64,000 nt of DNA. Source: an uncultured Prevotellaceae bacterium (GTDB taxonomy: Bacteria; Bacteroidota; Bacteroidia; Bacteroidales; Bacteroidaceae). Position numbers and translations under genes: made by a program. The notes below the pieces were generated by a model. That model was given only the letters and a program-made list of their open reading frames with translations, was not told the DNA's origin and searched no databases. The stretch spans positions 5,487-69,486 of the forward strand of contig CADCHG010000006.1 of the NCBI GenBank assembly GCA_902801155.1, in the 5' to 3' direction. Of this stretch, positions 17,654 through 25,974 are shown one piece after another (positions within the stretch are counted from its first letter, which is position 1; every line of letters starts with the position of its first letter).

Positions 17654-18665
17654 ACAATACCTTCTTTACTCCCGGTATCAACCGAAACAGATATGTGACG
17701 ACAAACGAGATTATACTTGCCACACTACCGATAATAAGGAATTTGGCAATACCGGGAAGCATAAGACCATCGGTGGCATTCTGAACGGCAAGAAGAATAA
17801 ACAAATGGACGATATAAGCACCATAAGCCTGTTGTGAGCACCAACTCTGAAAGGCATTAGTACCATTTACAAACTCACGAAATAGCCACAGTAAACCAAA
17901 ACTGAAGAAAACACAAAGCAAGGATTCATAAATTCCAAACCATTGATAAACAAAGTTATTCCACTCACCATCATTACGCACATAGTCGCCGATAGCCAAG
18001 GCAGAGCCTATCAATAGTGATACTGCGCCTGTACTGTTCTTCATTTTTGTTAGCCATTGACCACGATAGGCAAGGACACCCAACACAAACATAATAACGT
18101 ATTGTAGATAATGTGCAGGTTCAATATGAACGAAACCTAATACCCATATCCAGTTATCCTGTGGACTTACCTGTCTGATTAGATGCCCGCCAACTCCCAT
18201 TATGAGAGACACAGCCAACAATCCCCAAAGCGAAACGTTGCTCTTCACCTGCATAGGTGAAACAAATTTCCTTACAAGCGCATAGACAAGGCAAAATAGC
18301 AAGAGACTCTCCACATACCACAAATGCCCTACTTCCAAATGTCCTGTGGCATTGGTAAGAAATGCCGTGACGAGCACAACGGGTATGCCAAGTCGAAGAA
18401 GCTTCTTCTTCACATACAACCATATTCCTTGTTTATCATAACTGCGTGGCACGAAATATCCGGCTATAAAGAAGAACAATCCCATGAAGAAAGCAGCATT
18501 AACAGAGTTGAAATGCCATATCAAAGGCATCATCTCATCCTTATTACTCGGCTTATATACCCAAGCCGAATATGGAGAATATGCCTCTGCCGCATGATGA
18601 AAAACCACCAATATGGTCAACATCACTTTCAAAGTATCAAGATAATACAACCGTCTCATATACAA
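17652..18665 (-). CDS. Membrane acyltransferase (acyltransferase family 3)
   Basis: 337 aa, about ten hydrophobic helices. The N-terminal block LYYLDTLKVMLTILVVFHHA holds the conserved His pair region of OafA/YrhL-type acyltransferases, followed by FFFIAGYFVPRSYD and a R/K-rich loop. These enzymes O-acylate sugars or lipids in the inner membrane; the acceptor is not deducible. It is the last gene of a three-gene operon, starting 6 nt after the reductase gene. Its stop codon lies in a GC-rich palindromic repeat. Confidence 0.8.
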   Translation of the reverse strand: MYMRRLYYLDTLKVMLTILVVFHHAAEAYSPYSAWVYKPSNKDEMMPLIWHFNSVNAAFFMGLFFFIAGYFVPRSYDKQGIWLYVKKKLLRLGIPVVLVTAFLTNATGHLEVGHLWYVESLLLFCLVYALVRKFVSPMQVKSNVSLWGLLAVSLIMGVGGHLIRQVSPQDNWIWVLGFVHIEPAHYLQYVIMFVLGVLAYRGQWLTKMKNSTGAVSLLIGSALAIGDYVRNDGEWNNFVYQWFGIYESLLCVFFSFGLLWLFREFVNGTNAFQSWCSQQAYGAYIVHLFILLAVQNATDGLMLPGIAKFLIIGSVASIISFVVTYLFRLIPGVKKVL

Positions 18666-18671
18666 ACTCCT

Positions 18672-19598
18672 CTATAATTCCTCTATGATAGATGTACCAG
18701 CTTCACCAGAAGCCCATTGCCATTCCTCATAAAAACGCAGTTTACCATTCTCTACACGTGGCTGAGAATGACATGAACCCGACTTTAACTCTCCATTAAT
18801 ATTCAAATGCTGATATGAGAAACTCAAACAATGATTACCATCCATTGTACCTATCAGAAAGCCCTTCACGATACTACCGCCAGAATATTCAGCCCAAATG
18901 GCATTATCCTTCTGATGATAGCAAAAAACTGTCTGTTCCGACACCTCACCAGAGTCAGAATTCTGTACAGCAACAAAATTCCTGCCATCCAGAGAGAAAC
19001 CGTCCTCTGGTTTCTCAAATAGAGCAAAGCCTTTATTATAGGCCGTTTCAAGATGCTTTTCCCAATTGTCCTGACGCGATTTCTTTTCTTTAGACATACC
19101 ATCAAAGACCACAAAATCACTTTCGCATACCCGTTTGGCAAGCCTATCCCCAAGCATCACGTTCTTCATACTTTCCAAGAACCCGAATTGCTCTAAGGTA
19201 ATGAAATCATGCCCCGTAGTACACATAAACAACGCCTTGTCAAGCATCTTCATCGTTTTGTTTCCGTAAGCAAAACCATACGACCATACACGATCGAACC
19301 ATCCCACCAACTTCGCTGGAGCCTCCGTCCAAAAGACAGGATATATGAAAGCAATCGCATCTGCAGAATTTATCTTCGCCTGTTCGGCCAAAACATCATC
19401 AGCCAACTGGGGTATCGTGTTATAGTTGGAATCACGAAGATACTCATCCTCAGACATATCCGTGCGGAAACCCATACGATACAAATCCGACAACTCATAC
19501 TCATGACCGGAATCCGTAATTCCTTTCAAGAAGGAATCACGAACATGTCGGGTAAAGGAATCCTCTGACGGATGACAATAGACAGCGAAAACTTTCAT
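18672..19598 (-). CDS. NAD(P)H-quinone-reductase-like flavodoxin domain fused to avidin/'NAGS-like' domain
   Basis: 308 aa. Residues 1-200 are a flavodoxin-fold FMN reductase of the MdaB/NQO1/KefF type: VYCHPSEDSF phosphate loop, then FIYPVFWTEAPAKLVGWFDRVW. Residues about 207-308 form a second beta-rich domain (FVAVQNSDSGEVSEQTVFCYHQ, AEYSGGSIVKG, EWQWASGEAGTSIIEEL) that resembles the stand-alone family often labelled n-acetylglutamate synthase in databases but with an avidin-like barrel pattern. Middle gene of an operon, 6 nt after the regulator gene and 6 nt before the acyltransferase gene. The two-domain fusion is unusual; its substrate is unknown. Confidence 0.75.
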   Translation of the reverse strand: MKVFAVYCHPSEDSFTRHVRDSFLKGITDSGHEYELSDLYRMGFRTDMSEDEYLRDSNYNTIPQLADDVLAEQAKINSADAIAFIYPVFWTEAPAKLVGWFDRVWSYGFAYGNKTMKMLDKALFMCTTGHDFITLEQFGFLESMKNVMLGDRLAKRVCESDFVVFDGMSKEKKSRQDNWEKHLETAYNKGFALFEKPEDGFSLDGRNFVAVQNSDSGEVSEQTVFCYHQKDNAIWAEYSGGSIVKGFLIGTMDGNHCLSFSYQHLNINGELKSGSCHSQPRVENGKLRFYEEWQWASGEAGTSIIEEL

Positions 19599-19604
19599 TT
19601 TTAA

Positions 19605-20753
19605 TTACTTTTTCTTTGCGTTTAGGCGGGATTTAATAGAACGTACACTCGAAGCGCTAATACTCAGTATCTCCTGAATCTTCGTATCGCTATGCCCCAT
19701 ATCACATAATATAAGGTATGTAAAGGCTCTTGGAGTAAGTTTATCGTATTGCTCCGTCCATTGCCTGTACTTTGCCGGATAGAAAAGCATTACATAATCA
19801 ATAAGATAAGAATCTGCATCCTTGAGATCATAAGGCATAGGATTTCCTTCTGTCAAGGACAAATACAATGCCCTACCCCTCTGCATTCTCTCCATCAAGC
19901 GCTCCTGAATGCTGTCTATCTGCCTACGAAGCATATCCGTCTCGCGTTTGTTATCAGAATTAGTCGTCTGAAGGTCATCGAGCATTTGCTGATACTGGTC
20001 TATTGAATCCTGTAACCTTGACGTAACACTCTCATACACATACTCTTTGTCCTGTTGTTTTGCCCTTACAAGATAAACAGTCAGACAGATGATAGCAACA
20101 ACGAGTATGACGATAATCAGGACATTCGCAAGACTTGACCTCATCTTCTTGACCTCTTCCAAATGCCCCTTTCCGATTGTATATCTCATTGAGTCACACG
20201 CCACAAGGTTATGATGATAGATCTTTGTGGCAGAAGCTATCTGTCCCTCTTTCAACAAGGAAATCGTAAGTTTCTTGCATCTGTCATCGAGATGCGACAT
20301 TACCTTTTCCTTGCCTGGAATTGTGTCTTTCATTGCTGCTGAGAGGAATTTCCTTGCCCTCGCAGTATCTCCCTTAGAGGCATATTTTGCCGCCATACTC
20401 GCCAGAATAGTCTTCAGCGACGGACGCTTGTCCTTCGCATCCGTCACCTTGTAATACTTCTTCATAGCCGCAAGAATTGCCTTTTCGGTAGAAGCGGAAT
20501 CACGGGAATCAATAACGGCATTGATAGCCACACATATAGCATCCCTGTTCTTTGTCCCTACGGCTGCATCAAGAAGACTATCGGCAAACTGCGGAGTCAA
20601 AACGACATATCTCTTCAGGGTATCCTTAAAAATATTTGTCTGAAGAAACCTTCTCTGTTCATAAACGGCAGAATCACCACCCTCCCGATCCTTACAGCAA
20701 GTCAGGAAGGCGATGACAAACATTGTGACGAATATGCCTATGAATTTTCTCAT
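19605..20753 (-). CDS. Membrane-anchored regulator: lipoprotein/TPR-like domain, TM helix, coiled coil, C-terminal HTH
   Basis: 382 aa. An N-terminal signal with CCK near residue 20 is followed by a helical, TPR-like periplasmic part (about 30-200), a transmembrane helix at about 208-228 (LANVLIIVILVVAIICLTVYLV), a coiled coil (about 235-290) and a C-terminal LTPRAFTYLILCDMGHSDTKIQEIL... segment that reads as a LuxR/GerE-like helix-turn-helix. Such one-piece membrane regulators are common in Bacteroidales and couple an envelope signal to transcription. It heads a three-gene operon and has a consensus promoter 18 nt upstream. The signal is unknown. Confidence 0.75.
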   Translation of the reverse strand: MRKFIGIFVTMFVIAFLTCCKDREGGDSAVYEQRRFLQTNIFKDTLKRYVVLTPQFADSLLDAAVGTKNRDAICVAINAVIDSRDSASTEKAILAAMKKYYKVTDAKDKRPSLKTILASMAAKYASKGDTARARKFLSAAMKDTIPGKEKVMSHLDDRCKKLTISLLKEGQIASATKIYHHNLVACDSMRYTIGKGHLEEVKKMRSSLANVLIIVILVVAIICLTVYLVRAKQQDKEYVYESVTSRLQDSIDQYQQMLDDLQTTNSDNKRETDMLRRQIDSIQERLMERMQRGRALYLSLTEGNPMPYDLKDADSYLIDYVMLFYPAKYRQWTEQYDKLTPRAFTYLILCDMGHSDTKIQEILSISASSVRSIKSRLNAKKK

Positions 20754-20770
20754 TGATTATATCGTGAGGG

Positions 20771-20802
20771 CAAAAGTAAACAAAAATTCCCATTTCCCCA
20801 AA
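20771..20802 (-). promoter_or_regulatory. Promoter of the regulator-reductase-acyltransferase operon
   Basis: On the minus strand: TTTG (20802-20799), exactly 20 nt, TACTTTTG (20778-20771), a full consensus match. The leader is only about ten nucleotides before the ATG at 20753. Confidence 0.8.
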
Positions 20803-20898
20803 GAAAAACGCTAAAAGTTTTTCTTGCGTGAGCAAAAAATCACAAGGAAACACTTCTTCCGAAATGCCCTTCATCCTTAGCTTCTTTTCATAGGTTGC

Positions 20899-20973
20899 TC
20901 CATCACTGGTCCATCGCTGCTCCATCGATACTCCATCGAATCGATGGACTAACGATGGAGATGCGATGGAGTA
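20899..20973. repeat. Inverted 11-nt-period array A
   Basis: The left arm has TCCATCACTGG, TCCATCGCTGC, TCCATCGATAC and TCCATCGA. The right arm has TCGATGGACTA, ACGATGGAGAT and GCGATGGAGTA. Every unit is 11 nt. The two arms can pair into a long hairpin with a one-base centre. It lies between the TonB-like gene and the regulator operon, both on the minus strand. Confidence 0.85.
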
Positions 20974-21017
20974 TCTTCGGAGGAAGAGCGAACAAGCAAC
21001 AACCTCACTTGGGCAAA

Positions 21018-21857
21018 TCATTGTAGTCTGAAAGTAACAGGAAGAGTATATTTCACGCGTACCATCTGACCATTCTGTCTGCCTGGAATCCACTTAGGCA
21101 TAGCAGAAACCACACGCATAGCTTCCTTGTCAAGAGAAGGATCAACACCTCTCTTTATACGAATATCGCTAACACTTCCGTCACGCTCTACTACGAAAGA
21201 GCATATAACACGTCCTTGAATGCCATTCTCCTCTGCTAATGGAGGATACTTGATATTTTTGCTCAAATATCGCATCAAAGCAGCATCTCCGCCGGGGAAA
21301 GAAGGCATCTGCTCAACATATTCAAACACCGTATTCTCTTCTTCCTTTGGCTTTACAGGCTCAGTTACAAGCATTTGCTTTGCCTTTAGCACCTCACCCT
21401 CTTCTGAACCATTAAAAACATCAAAAACAGCAATAGAGAGCTTTGATTTCATGATTTCATCCTGAGTTCTCATTTCTTCTTCAGGATTTACCTCATCATC
21501 CTTCTTAATAACAGGAGCAGTAAACTTTATAGATTTCTTAACATTCTCCACTACTTCCTCTATATTCTCACGCCTGATAGGCTCAGTACGCTTCACCGTG
21601 GCTTTTTCCGTTCTATCATGGAATGTCGTAACCTCAACCACTTGCGTGTGTGGCATATTCTTTGCCCTATAGTCATCAATGGCATTCTTTGCAACCATGA
21701 AAGCCATAGCAATAGCGAAAAGAATCAGCACAGCGATGATTGACATTATATTACGTGTGCCTGTCTGGTGACGGAGAACATAAGCTCCATACTCTTTGTT
21801 GCGGTTCTCAAACAAAAGGTCTGACCATTCATTTGAAATAAGATCAATCTGTGTCAT
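21018..21857 (-). CDS. TonB-like energy-transducer protein
   Basis: 279 aa. Short cytoplasmic N-terminus (FENRNKEYGAYVLR, typical of Bacteroidetes TonB proteins), one transmembrane helix at about 37-57, a periplasmic linker rich in E, K and P, and a C-terminal TonB domain (about 190-279: MPSFPGGDAALMRYLSKNIKYP, GRVICSFVVERDGSVSDI, MPKWIPGRQNGQMVRVKYTLPV). It would energise outer-membrane SusC and TonB-dependent receptors such as those in this window. Single gene with its own consensus promoter. Confidence 0.9.
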   Translation of the reverse strand: MTQIDLISNEWSDLLFENRNKEYGAYVLRHQTGTRNIMSIIAVLILFAIAMAFMVAKNAIDDYRAKNMPHTQVVEVTTFHDRTEKATVKRTEPIRRENIEEVVENVKKSIKFTAPVIKKDDEVNPEEEMRTQDEIMKSKLSIAVFDVFNGSEEGEVLKAKQMLVTEPVKPKEEENTVFEYVEQMPSFPGGDAALMRYLSKNIKYPPLAEENGIQGRVICSFVVERDGSVSDIRIKRGVDPSLDKEAMRVVSAMPKWIPGRQNGQMVRVKYTLPVTFRLQ

Positions 21858-21900
21858 AATTCTATAGTTTTTAAGGGTTAATAATTCCGTTTTCTGAGAA

Positions 21901-21931
21901 CAAAATTAAAAAGTAGTTTTTTCTCTTGCAA
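21901..21931 (-). promoter_or_regulatory. Promoter of the TonB-like gene
   Basis: On the minus strand: TTG (21931-21929), 20-nt spacer, TAATTTTG (21908-21901). The leader is about 35-40 nt. Apart from this and the terminator at 22101-22139, nothing else was seen in the 300-nt gap. Confidence 0.75.
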
Positions 21932-22100
21932 GCATTTTTCCGATTATTTTCGGAGGATGTTGCAACGTAATTTTTCACCATATTTATTTGTAACTTATTA
22001 TCTTTCAAATACTTGAAAACCACAACAATTTACATCGCCAACACCTCATTTGCAACACTTCAAACCACAATCAACCCTATAAAAATGAATGCAACACGCG

Positions 22101-22139
22101 AAAAAAGGCTAATATACAAACGAGATGTATATTAGCCTT
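22101..22139 (-). terminator. Terminator of the radical SAM gene
   Basis: Perfect 14-bp stem (22105-22118 with 22126-22139, AAGGCTAATATACA) followed on the minus strand by a run of Ts (complement of 22101-22106). It lies 20 nt past the stop codon. Confidence 0.85.
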
Positions 22140-22160
22140 ACTAATAATTTTTTACTTGTC

Positions 22161-23027
22161 TCAACTCTTCGGTTTTCCTCGGAAACTATTACGGACGTTG
22201 CCCGACTCACAATTCCGACAAAGCAGTTCTGTGGCCTTATGATGACGGAAACCTTCTACCATAGCCTTTGCACGCGGCGAATTGAGAATCTCATCAAGCG
22301 ACTGTGTAAAGAGATTTCCAAGCCTTATATCGCCATTATGATCCATACAACAAGGCACCAGACTTCCATCAGAAAGAACACCAATCTGCTTGTGGAGAGC
22401 CTTGCAGAATACTTCGTTCCTCTCCCCCTCGGGGGAGCTGGAGGGTGGCTGTTGAACTACTGGCCACTCAAACTTCCTATCAAACTCGAGATAGAGATTA
22501 TCACATAGACGATAGCCGTCTGGACGCTCACGCCAAGGTTTTTGTACGTATTTCTCCAGAAGTTGCATAACCTGCTCGTTCTCACTCTCACGACCACCTT
22601 GATTCCAAAGCCTCAGCACAACACATGTACCTTGCTCAGCCGCAGGAATTGCAAATTGCATTACCTTATCTATATAGTCTGCAAGTATGCCTTTGCCATT
22701 ACTTTCGTGAGAATGTAATGATAGCTGCACCTTGTGTGGAAGAGAAGAAAGGAGACGCATCGCCTTTACAGGTAAAGTACCGTTGGAAGTAAGAACGGTG
22801 TTGAAACCTTTTTCGCGCGCCATACGAATGAAATCAGGTAATAGAGGATGAAGCATAGGCTCACCCATGAGATGGAAATACAGGAAGATTGCCCTACCAC
22901 GAAGTCTGTCTGTGACAAGGTCAAATTCCTGTGCAGTCATACGTCTTTCAGCCCTATTGTGCTTCGGGCAGAAATCGCAACTTAGGTTGCATACATTGGT
23001 TATCTCTATATAACAACGGTCAATCAT
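22161..23027 (-). CDS. Radical SAM/SPASM-domain protein
   Basis: 288 aa. Radical SAM cluster motif C13-x3-C17-x2-C20 (CNLSCDFC), then GEPMLHP and LTSNGTL. A C-terminal SPASM-type cysteine cluster (FCKALHKQ, VPCCMDHNGDIRLGN, CRNCESG) suggests auxiliary iron-sulphur clusters. Family members modify peptides or act in cofactor pathways; no substrate gene is adjacent. Residues about 193-203 (PPSSSPEGERN) are encoded by a GC-rich palindromic repeat inserted in frame just before the SPASM region. The -7 box lies only about six nucleotides before the ATG, so the mRNA may be leaderless. Confidence 0.85.
   Translation of the reverse strand: MIDRCYIEITNVCNLSCDFCPKHNRAERRMTAQEFDLVTDRLRGRAIFLYFHLMGEPMLHPLLPDFIRMAREKGFNTVLTSNGTLPVKAMRLLSSLPHKVQLSLHSHESNGKGILADYIDKVMQFAIPAAEQGTCVVLRLWNQGGRESENEQVMQLLEKYVQKPWRERPDGYRLCDNLYLEFDRKFEWPVVQQPPSSSPEGERNEVFCKALHKQIGVLSDGSLVPCCMDHNGDIRLGNLFTQSLDEILNSPRAKAMVEGFRHHKATELLCRNCESGNVRNSFRGKPKS
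22420..22451. repeat. GC-rich palindromic element inside the radical SAM gene
   Basis: CTCTCCCCCTC-GGGGGAG core plus GGAGGGTGGCTG. It is read in frame as PPSSSPEGE within the protein, between conserved regions, and does not break the frame. Confidence 0.7.
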
Positions 23028-23032
23028 TAGTG

Positions 23033-23100
23033 CAAAATTAATAAAAATTTCTTTTTTCCCGTCATTTATTTGGTTTATTCACATACTTTTGCTATCTTTG
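23033..23100. promoter_or_regulatory. Divergent promoters of the radical SAM gene and the REC-PP2C operon
   Basis: Plus strand: TTTG (23069-23072), exactly 20 nt, TATCTTTG (23093-23100), a full consensus match about 38 nt before the ATG at 23139. Minus strand: TAATTTTG (23040-23033), six nucleotides from the radical SAM start, without a clear -33 box. Confidence 0.75.
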
Positions 23101-23138
23101 CCAGCATAAAACCGTAAATTTATCTTATACTTTATTCT

Positions 23139-24299
23139 ATGATTAAGATTCTAAGTGTGGATGATGAGCTTGACCTTGAGCTCCTGCTAACCCAGTATTT
23201 CCGCAGAAAGATTCGCAAGGGTGAATATGAGTTTTACTTTGCGCACAATGGTGTAGAAGCCATGCAGATGCTTCTGCAACATCCAGATATAGATATAGTG
23301 CTCTCCGACATCAACATGCCGGAGATGGACGGTCTCACGCTTCTCAAGAAAATCAAGGATCGCAACAACCCTGCCCTGAAGGTGGTTATGGTAAGTGCCT
23401 ACGGCGAAATGAGCAATATACGTCAGGCCATGAACAATGGTGCCTTCGACTTTGCCACAAAGCCTATCGACCTTGAGGACTTGGAGCGCACCATAGAGAA
23501 GGCACGTGAAGAGATCGAATTTGTAAAGCAGTCGCAGAAAGAGCATGGACAGCTGGTGGATCTAAAGGCAGACCTCAGTCTTGCTGCCGAGGTACAGTCG
23601 GCTATCCTGCCTAACAAATTCCCACCTTTCCCCGATGTGGCTTCCGAAGTAGATATCCATGCCACGATAAAACCGGCAAAGGATGTGGGAGGTGACTTCT
23701 ACGATTTCTTCCGCATAGACGATGACCATTTAGGTTTCGTGATAGCCGACGTATCGGGCAAGGGTGTACCTGCCGCCTTGTTTATGACTATGAGCTATAC
23801 GTTGCTCCGCTTCACGGGAACAAGGAGTCTGACACCCGTCACCACAGTATCAGCATCAAATGATATGCTGTCAAGGGAGAGTTTTGACTCAATGTTCGTA
23901 ACCGTATTCTATGGTGTGTATTGCATCAGCACAGGCGAGATGCGATATGTAAATGCAGGACACAATCCACCATACATCATCAAAGTCAATGGCAATGTGG
24001 ATGTACTGCCCAACTCCAATAATATATGCATGGGAGTAACAGAGGGATTCCCATATCAAGAGAGCATTCTGAAACTGGAGAAAGGCGATATGCTTGTAGC
24101 CTTCACCGACGGTGTGACGGAGGCTTGTGACCCGAGCAATAATTTATATGGAGAAGGGCGACTTGAATCCTTGCTTGCAACGCTGAGAGACAATACCACT
24201 CAAGAGGTCACATCAGCTATCGACAACGCCGTTAACGCTCATGCCAACGGTGCTGAACAGAGTGACGACATCACGATAATGGCGATAAAGAGAAAATAG
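23139..24299 (+). CDS. Response regulator with PP2C (RsbU/SpoIIE-type) phosphatase output
   Basis: 386 aa. Receiver domain 1-125 with acidic pair D8-D9, phosphoacceptor D57 and the KP motif (FATKPID). A helical linker (about 120-165) follows, then a PP2C-type Ser/Thr phosphatase domain to the end, with VGGDFYDF, DVSGKGVPAALFM, FTDGVTEA and final SDDITIM, which carry the metal-binding Asp residues. The output is dephosphorylation of a protein, not DNA binding, as in partner-switching systems; no anti-sigma-factor antagonist is seen nearby. First gene of a five-gene operon with two kinase-like genes downstream. Confidence 0.9.
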   Translation: MIKILSVDDELDLELLLTQYFRRKIRKGEYEFYFAHNGVEAMQMLLQHPDIDIVLSDINMPEMDGLTLLKKIKDRNNPALKVVMVSAYGEMSNIRQAMNNGAFDFATKPIDLEDLERTIEKAREEIEFVKQSQKEHGQLVDLKADLSLAAEVQSAILPNKFPPFPDVASEVDIHATIKPAKDVGGDFYDFFRIDDDHLGFVIADVSGKGVPAALFMTMSYTLLRFTGTRSLTPVTTVSASNDMLSRESFDSMFVTVFYGVYCISTGEMRYVNAGHNPPYIIKVNGNVDVLPNSNNICMGVTEGFPYQESILKLEKGDMLVAFTDGVTEACDPSNNLYGEGRLESLLATLRDNTTQEVTSAIDNAVNAHANGAEQSDDITIMAIKRK

Positions 24300-24333
24300 C
24301 GGCCTCTCCCCCCACCCGCCCCCATAGGGATAA
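24300..24333. repeat. GC-rich palindromic element, partial
   Basis: GGCCTCTCCCCCC followed by ACCCGCCCCCATAGGG fills the gap between the phosphatase stop and the next start codon. Its first 13 bases match the ends of the longer elements at 37.7, 43.8 and 44.0 kb. Confidence 0.6.
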
Positions 24334-24336
24334 TTT

Positions 24337-25974
24337 ATGAATAATTCTGCTAACACACGAAAGAGAATGCTATTGCTCTGGCGAAAGTACGGAGCATTAG
24401 TTGGCGTCGCAGCAATCAGTTGCGGTGTCACTTACTTTGTGTGTAATCAGGCATACGAGGCAAAGACAGCCGAACTTCAGGAACAGATATCCGACCTCCA
24501 GAAGAAAGAGCTTCAGGCAAAGGTGACACAGCGTGTAAGCGAGCAGATGGAGGACATAGCCTTTCAACAGAAGAATATCTCAGACAAGCAACGTGAAGAG
24601 GCTGTGAGGCAGTCGCGTATAGCCGATATGGAGCGCGGAAAGGCAGAGATAGAGAGAGGATTTGCGCAGCAGGCCCAGAAGAAAGCCGTACTGGCAGCAG
24701 AACAGGCCGACCAAATGCGTATCATGGCTGTGGGACAAAAGGAAATAGCCACAAAGAATATGATGGAAGCGGAAAAGGCTCGTGCAAAGGCTGATACGCT
24801 ATTCTATCTGTCAATGGGCAACTCTCTTGCACAGTCAGCCCTCGCCAAGGGAAGTGTGGCTACGGATATTTCACGACTTCTTTCTTATGCCTCATGGCAC
24901 TATACCAAACAGTATGGCGGTCAAGAGAACTCAGATAACGTATATAAGGCTCTTCTCTATTCCTCAAATTCCACAGAGAAACTGAACACAGCGCTCAAGG
25001 GTAATGTGAGATGCGTGGACCTCATGAAGATTGACGGCGCACGCTGGGTACTTGGTTTGACAGACTACGGAGAAATAATTCTGTGCAACGATGCGGGAGA
25101 ACTCAGATACTTCACGGTTGATAATGTTCCATTCCGAAGTATGGCTATGCTATCCAACAACAGAATGGCAGCTATGACATCTGATGGTATGGTAGCTGTT
25201 CTGGAGTTCAGCGGCGCACGCATTCCGCAAATGAAGGTAACGGGCATGATAAGACTTGGAACCGGTGTCTGGAAAGATATCTGCTCAATTGGTAAGGATA
25301 TACTTGTTGCTACGAGTAACAAATCGCTTACCTGGATTAATTCCAGGTTGATGGCAATCAAGGATATCGTCTCACTTGAGTCAGGACTTCATGCTCTTGG
25401 ATTTGAAGAAGAAACCGGTATGCTACACATATTCGGGACAAACGGTCTGCATTACGTAGTATCTGCTTCTAACTCAAACAAATGCAAACGCTCAGACATC
25501 AAAGGAGTAAAGGAACTGGTGACAGCATTCTTCCATGACAAGCATAACGGTACTAACATACTTGGAACTGAGACAGGCGTAATATATGTCACGGACAAAA
25601 ACGGACATATCATAAGCACCATGACCGGTCATACAGGAGCTATTACCTCTATAAAGGCAGTCAACAATTCTATTGTCTCCACCAGCTATGACCACACCAT
25701 GCGTTTCTGGTCGTTTGCCAGCATGGCATCTATTGCCGAGTCAATAGAGTTCCGCTTCGACTCATGGCCTCTGTCGTTTGTCGTGGACGAAGAATCACAG
25801 ATGATATGGATTGGCAATGAGGCTGGAGGCATGAATCGTTTCTGTACCTCCGTAACCAAGAACGCAAATGCCACACAGTCATTACTGCGTCGTGAGTTCA
25901 CACAGGATGAGTGGAACTACTATATCGGAAAATCCGTGCCTTACCGCACATTCATGAAAGGAGGTGGCAAATGA
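24337..25974 (+). CDS. Membrane-anchored coiled-coil protein with WD40-like propeller
   Basis: 545 aa. One transmembrane helix near the N-terminus (about 13-33), a long K/E/Q/R-rich coiled coil (about 38-150), the segment LFYLSMGNSLAQSALAKG, then a repeated beta-sheet domain (about 205-530) with WD40-type units (GHTGAITSIKAVNNSIVSTSYDHTMRFW). No catalytic motif. It probably senses or scaffolds for the phosphatase and kinases of the operon. It overlaps the next gene by 4 nt (ATGA), implying coupled translation. Which side of the membrane the propeller faces is not certain. Confidence 0.75.
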   Translation: MNNSANTRKRMLLLWRKYGALVGVAAISCGVTYFVCNQAYEAKTAELQEQISDLQKKELQAKVTQRVSEQMEDIAFQQKNISDKQREEAVRQSRIADMERGKAEIERGFAQQAQKKAVLAAEQADQMRIMAVGQKEIATKNMMEAEKARAKADTLFYLSMGNSLAQSALAKGSVATDISRLLSYASWHYTKQYGGQENSDNVYKALLYSSNSTEKLNTALKGNVRCVDLMKIDGARWVLGLTDYGEIILCNDAGELRYFTVDNVPFRSMAMLSNNRMAAMTSDGMVAVLEFSGARIPQMKVTGMIRLGTGVWKDICSIGKDILVATSNKSLTWINSRLMAIKDIVSLESGLHALGFEEETGMLHIFGTNGLHYVVSASNSNKCKRSDIKGVKELVTAFFHDKHNGTNILGTETGVIYVTDKNGHIISTMTGHTGAITSIKAVNNSIVSTSYDHTMRFWSFASMASIAESIEFRFDSWPLSFVVDEESQMIWIGNEAGGMNRFCTSVTKNANATQSLLRREFTQDEWNYYIGKSVPYRTFMKGGGK

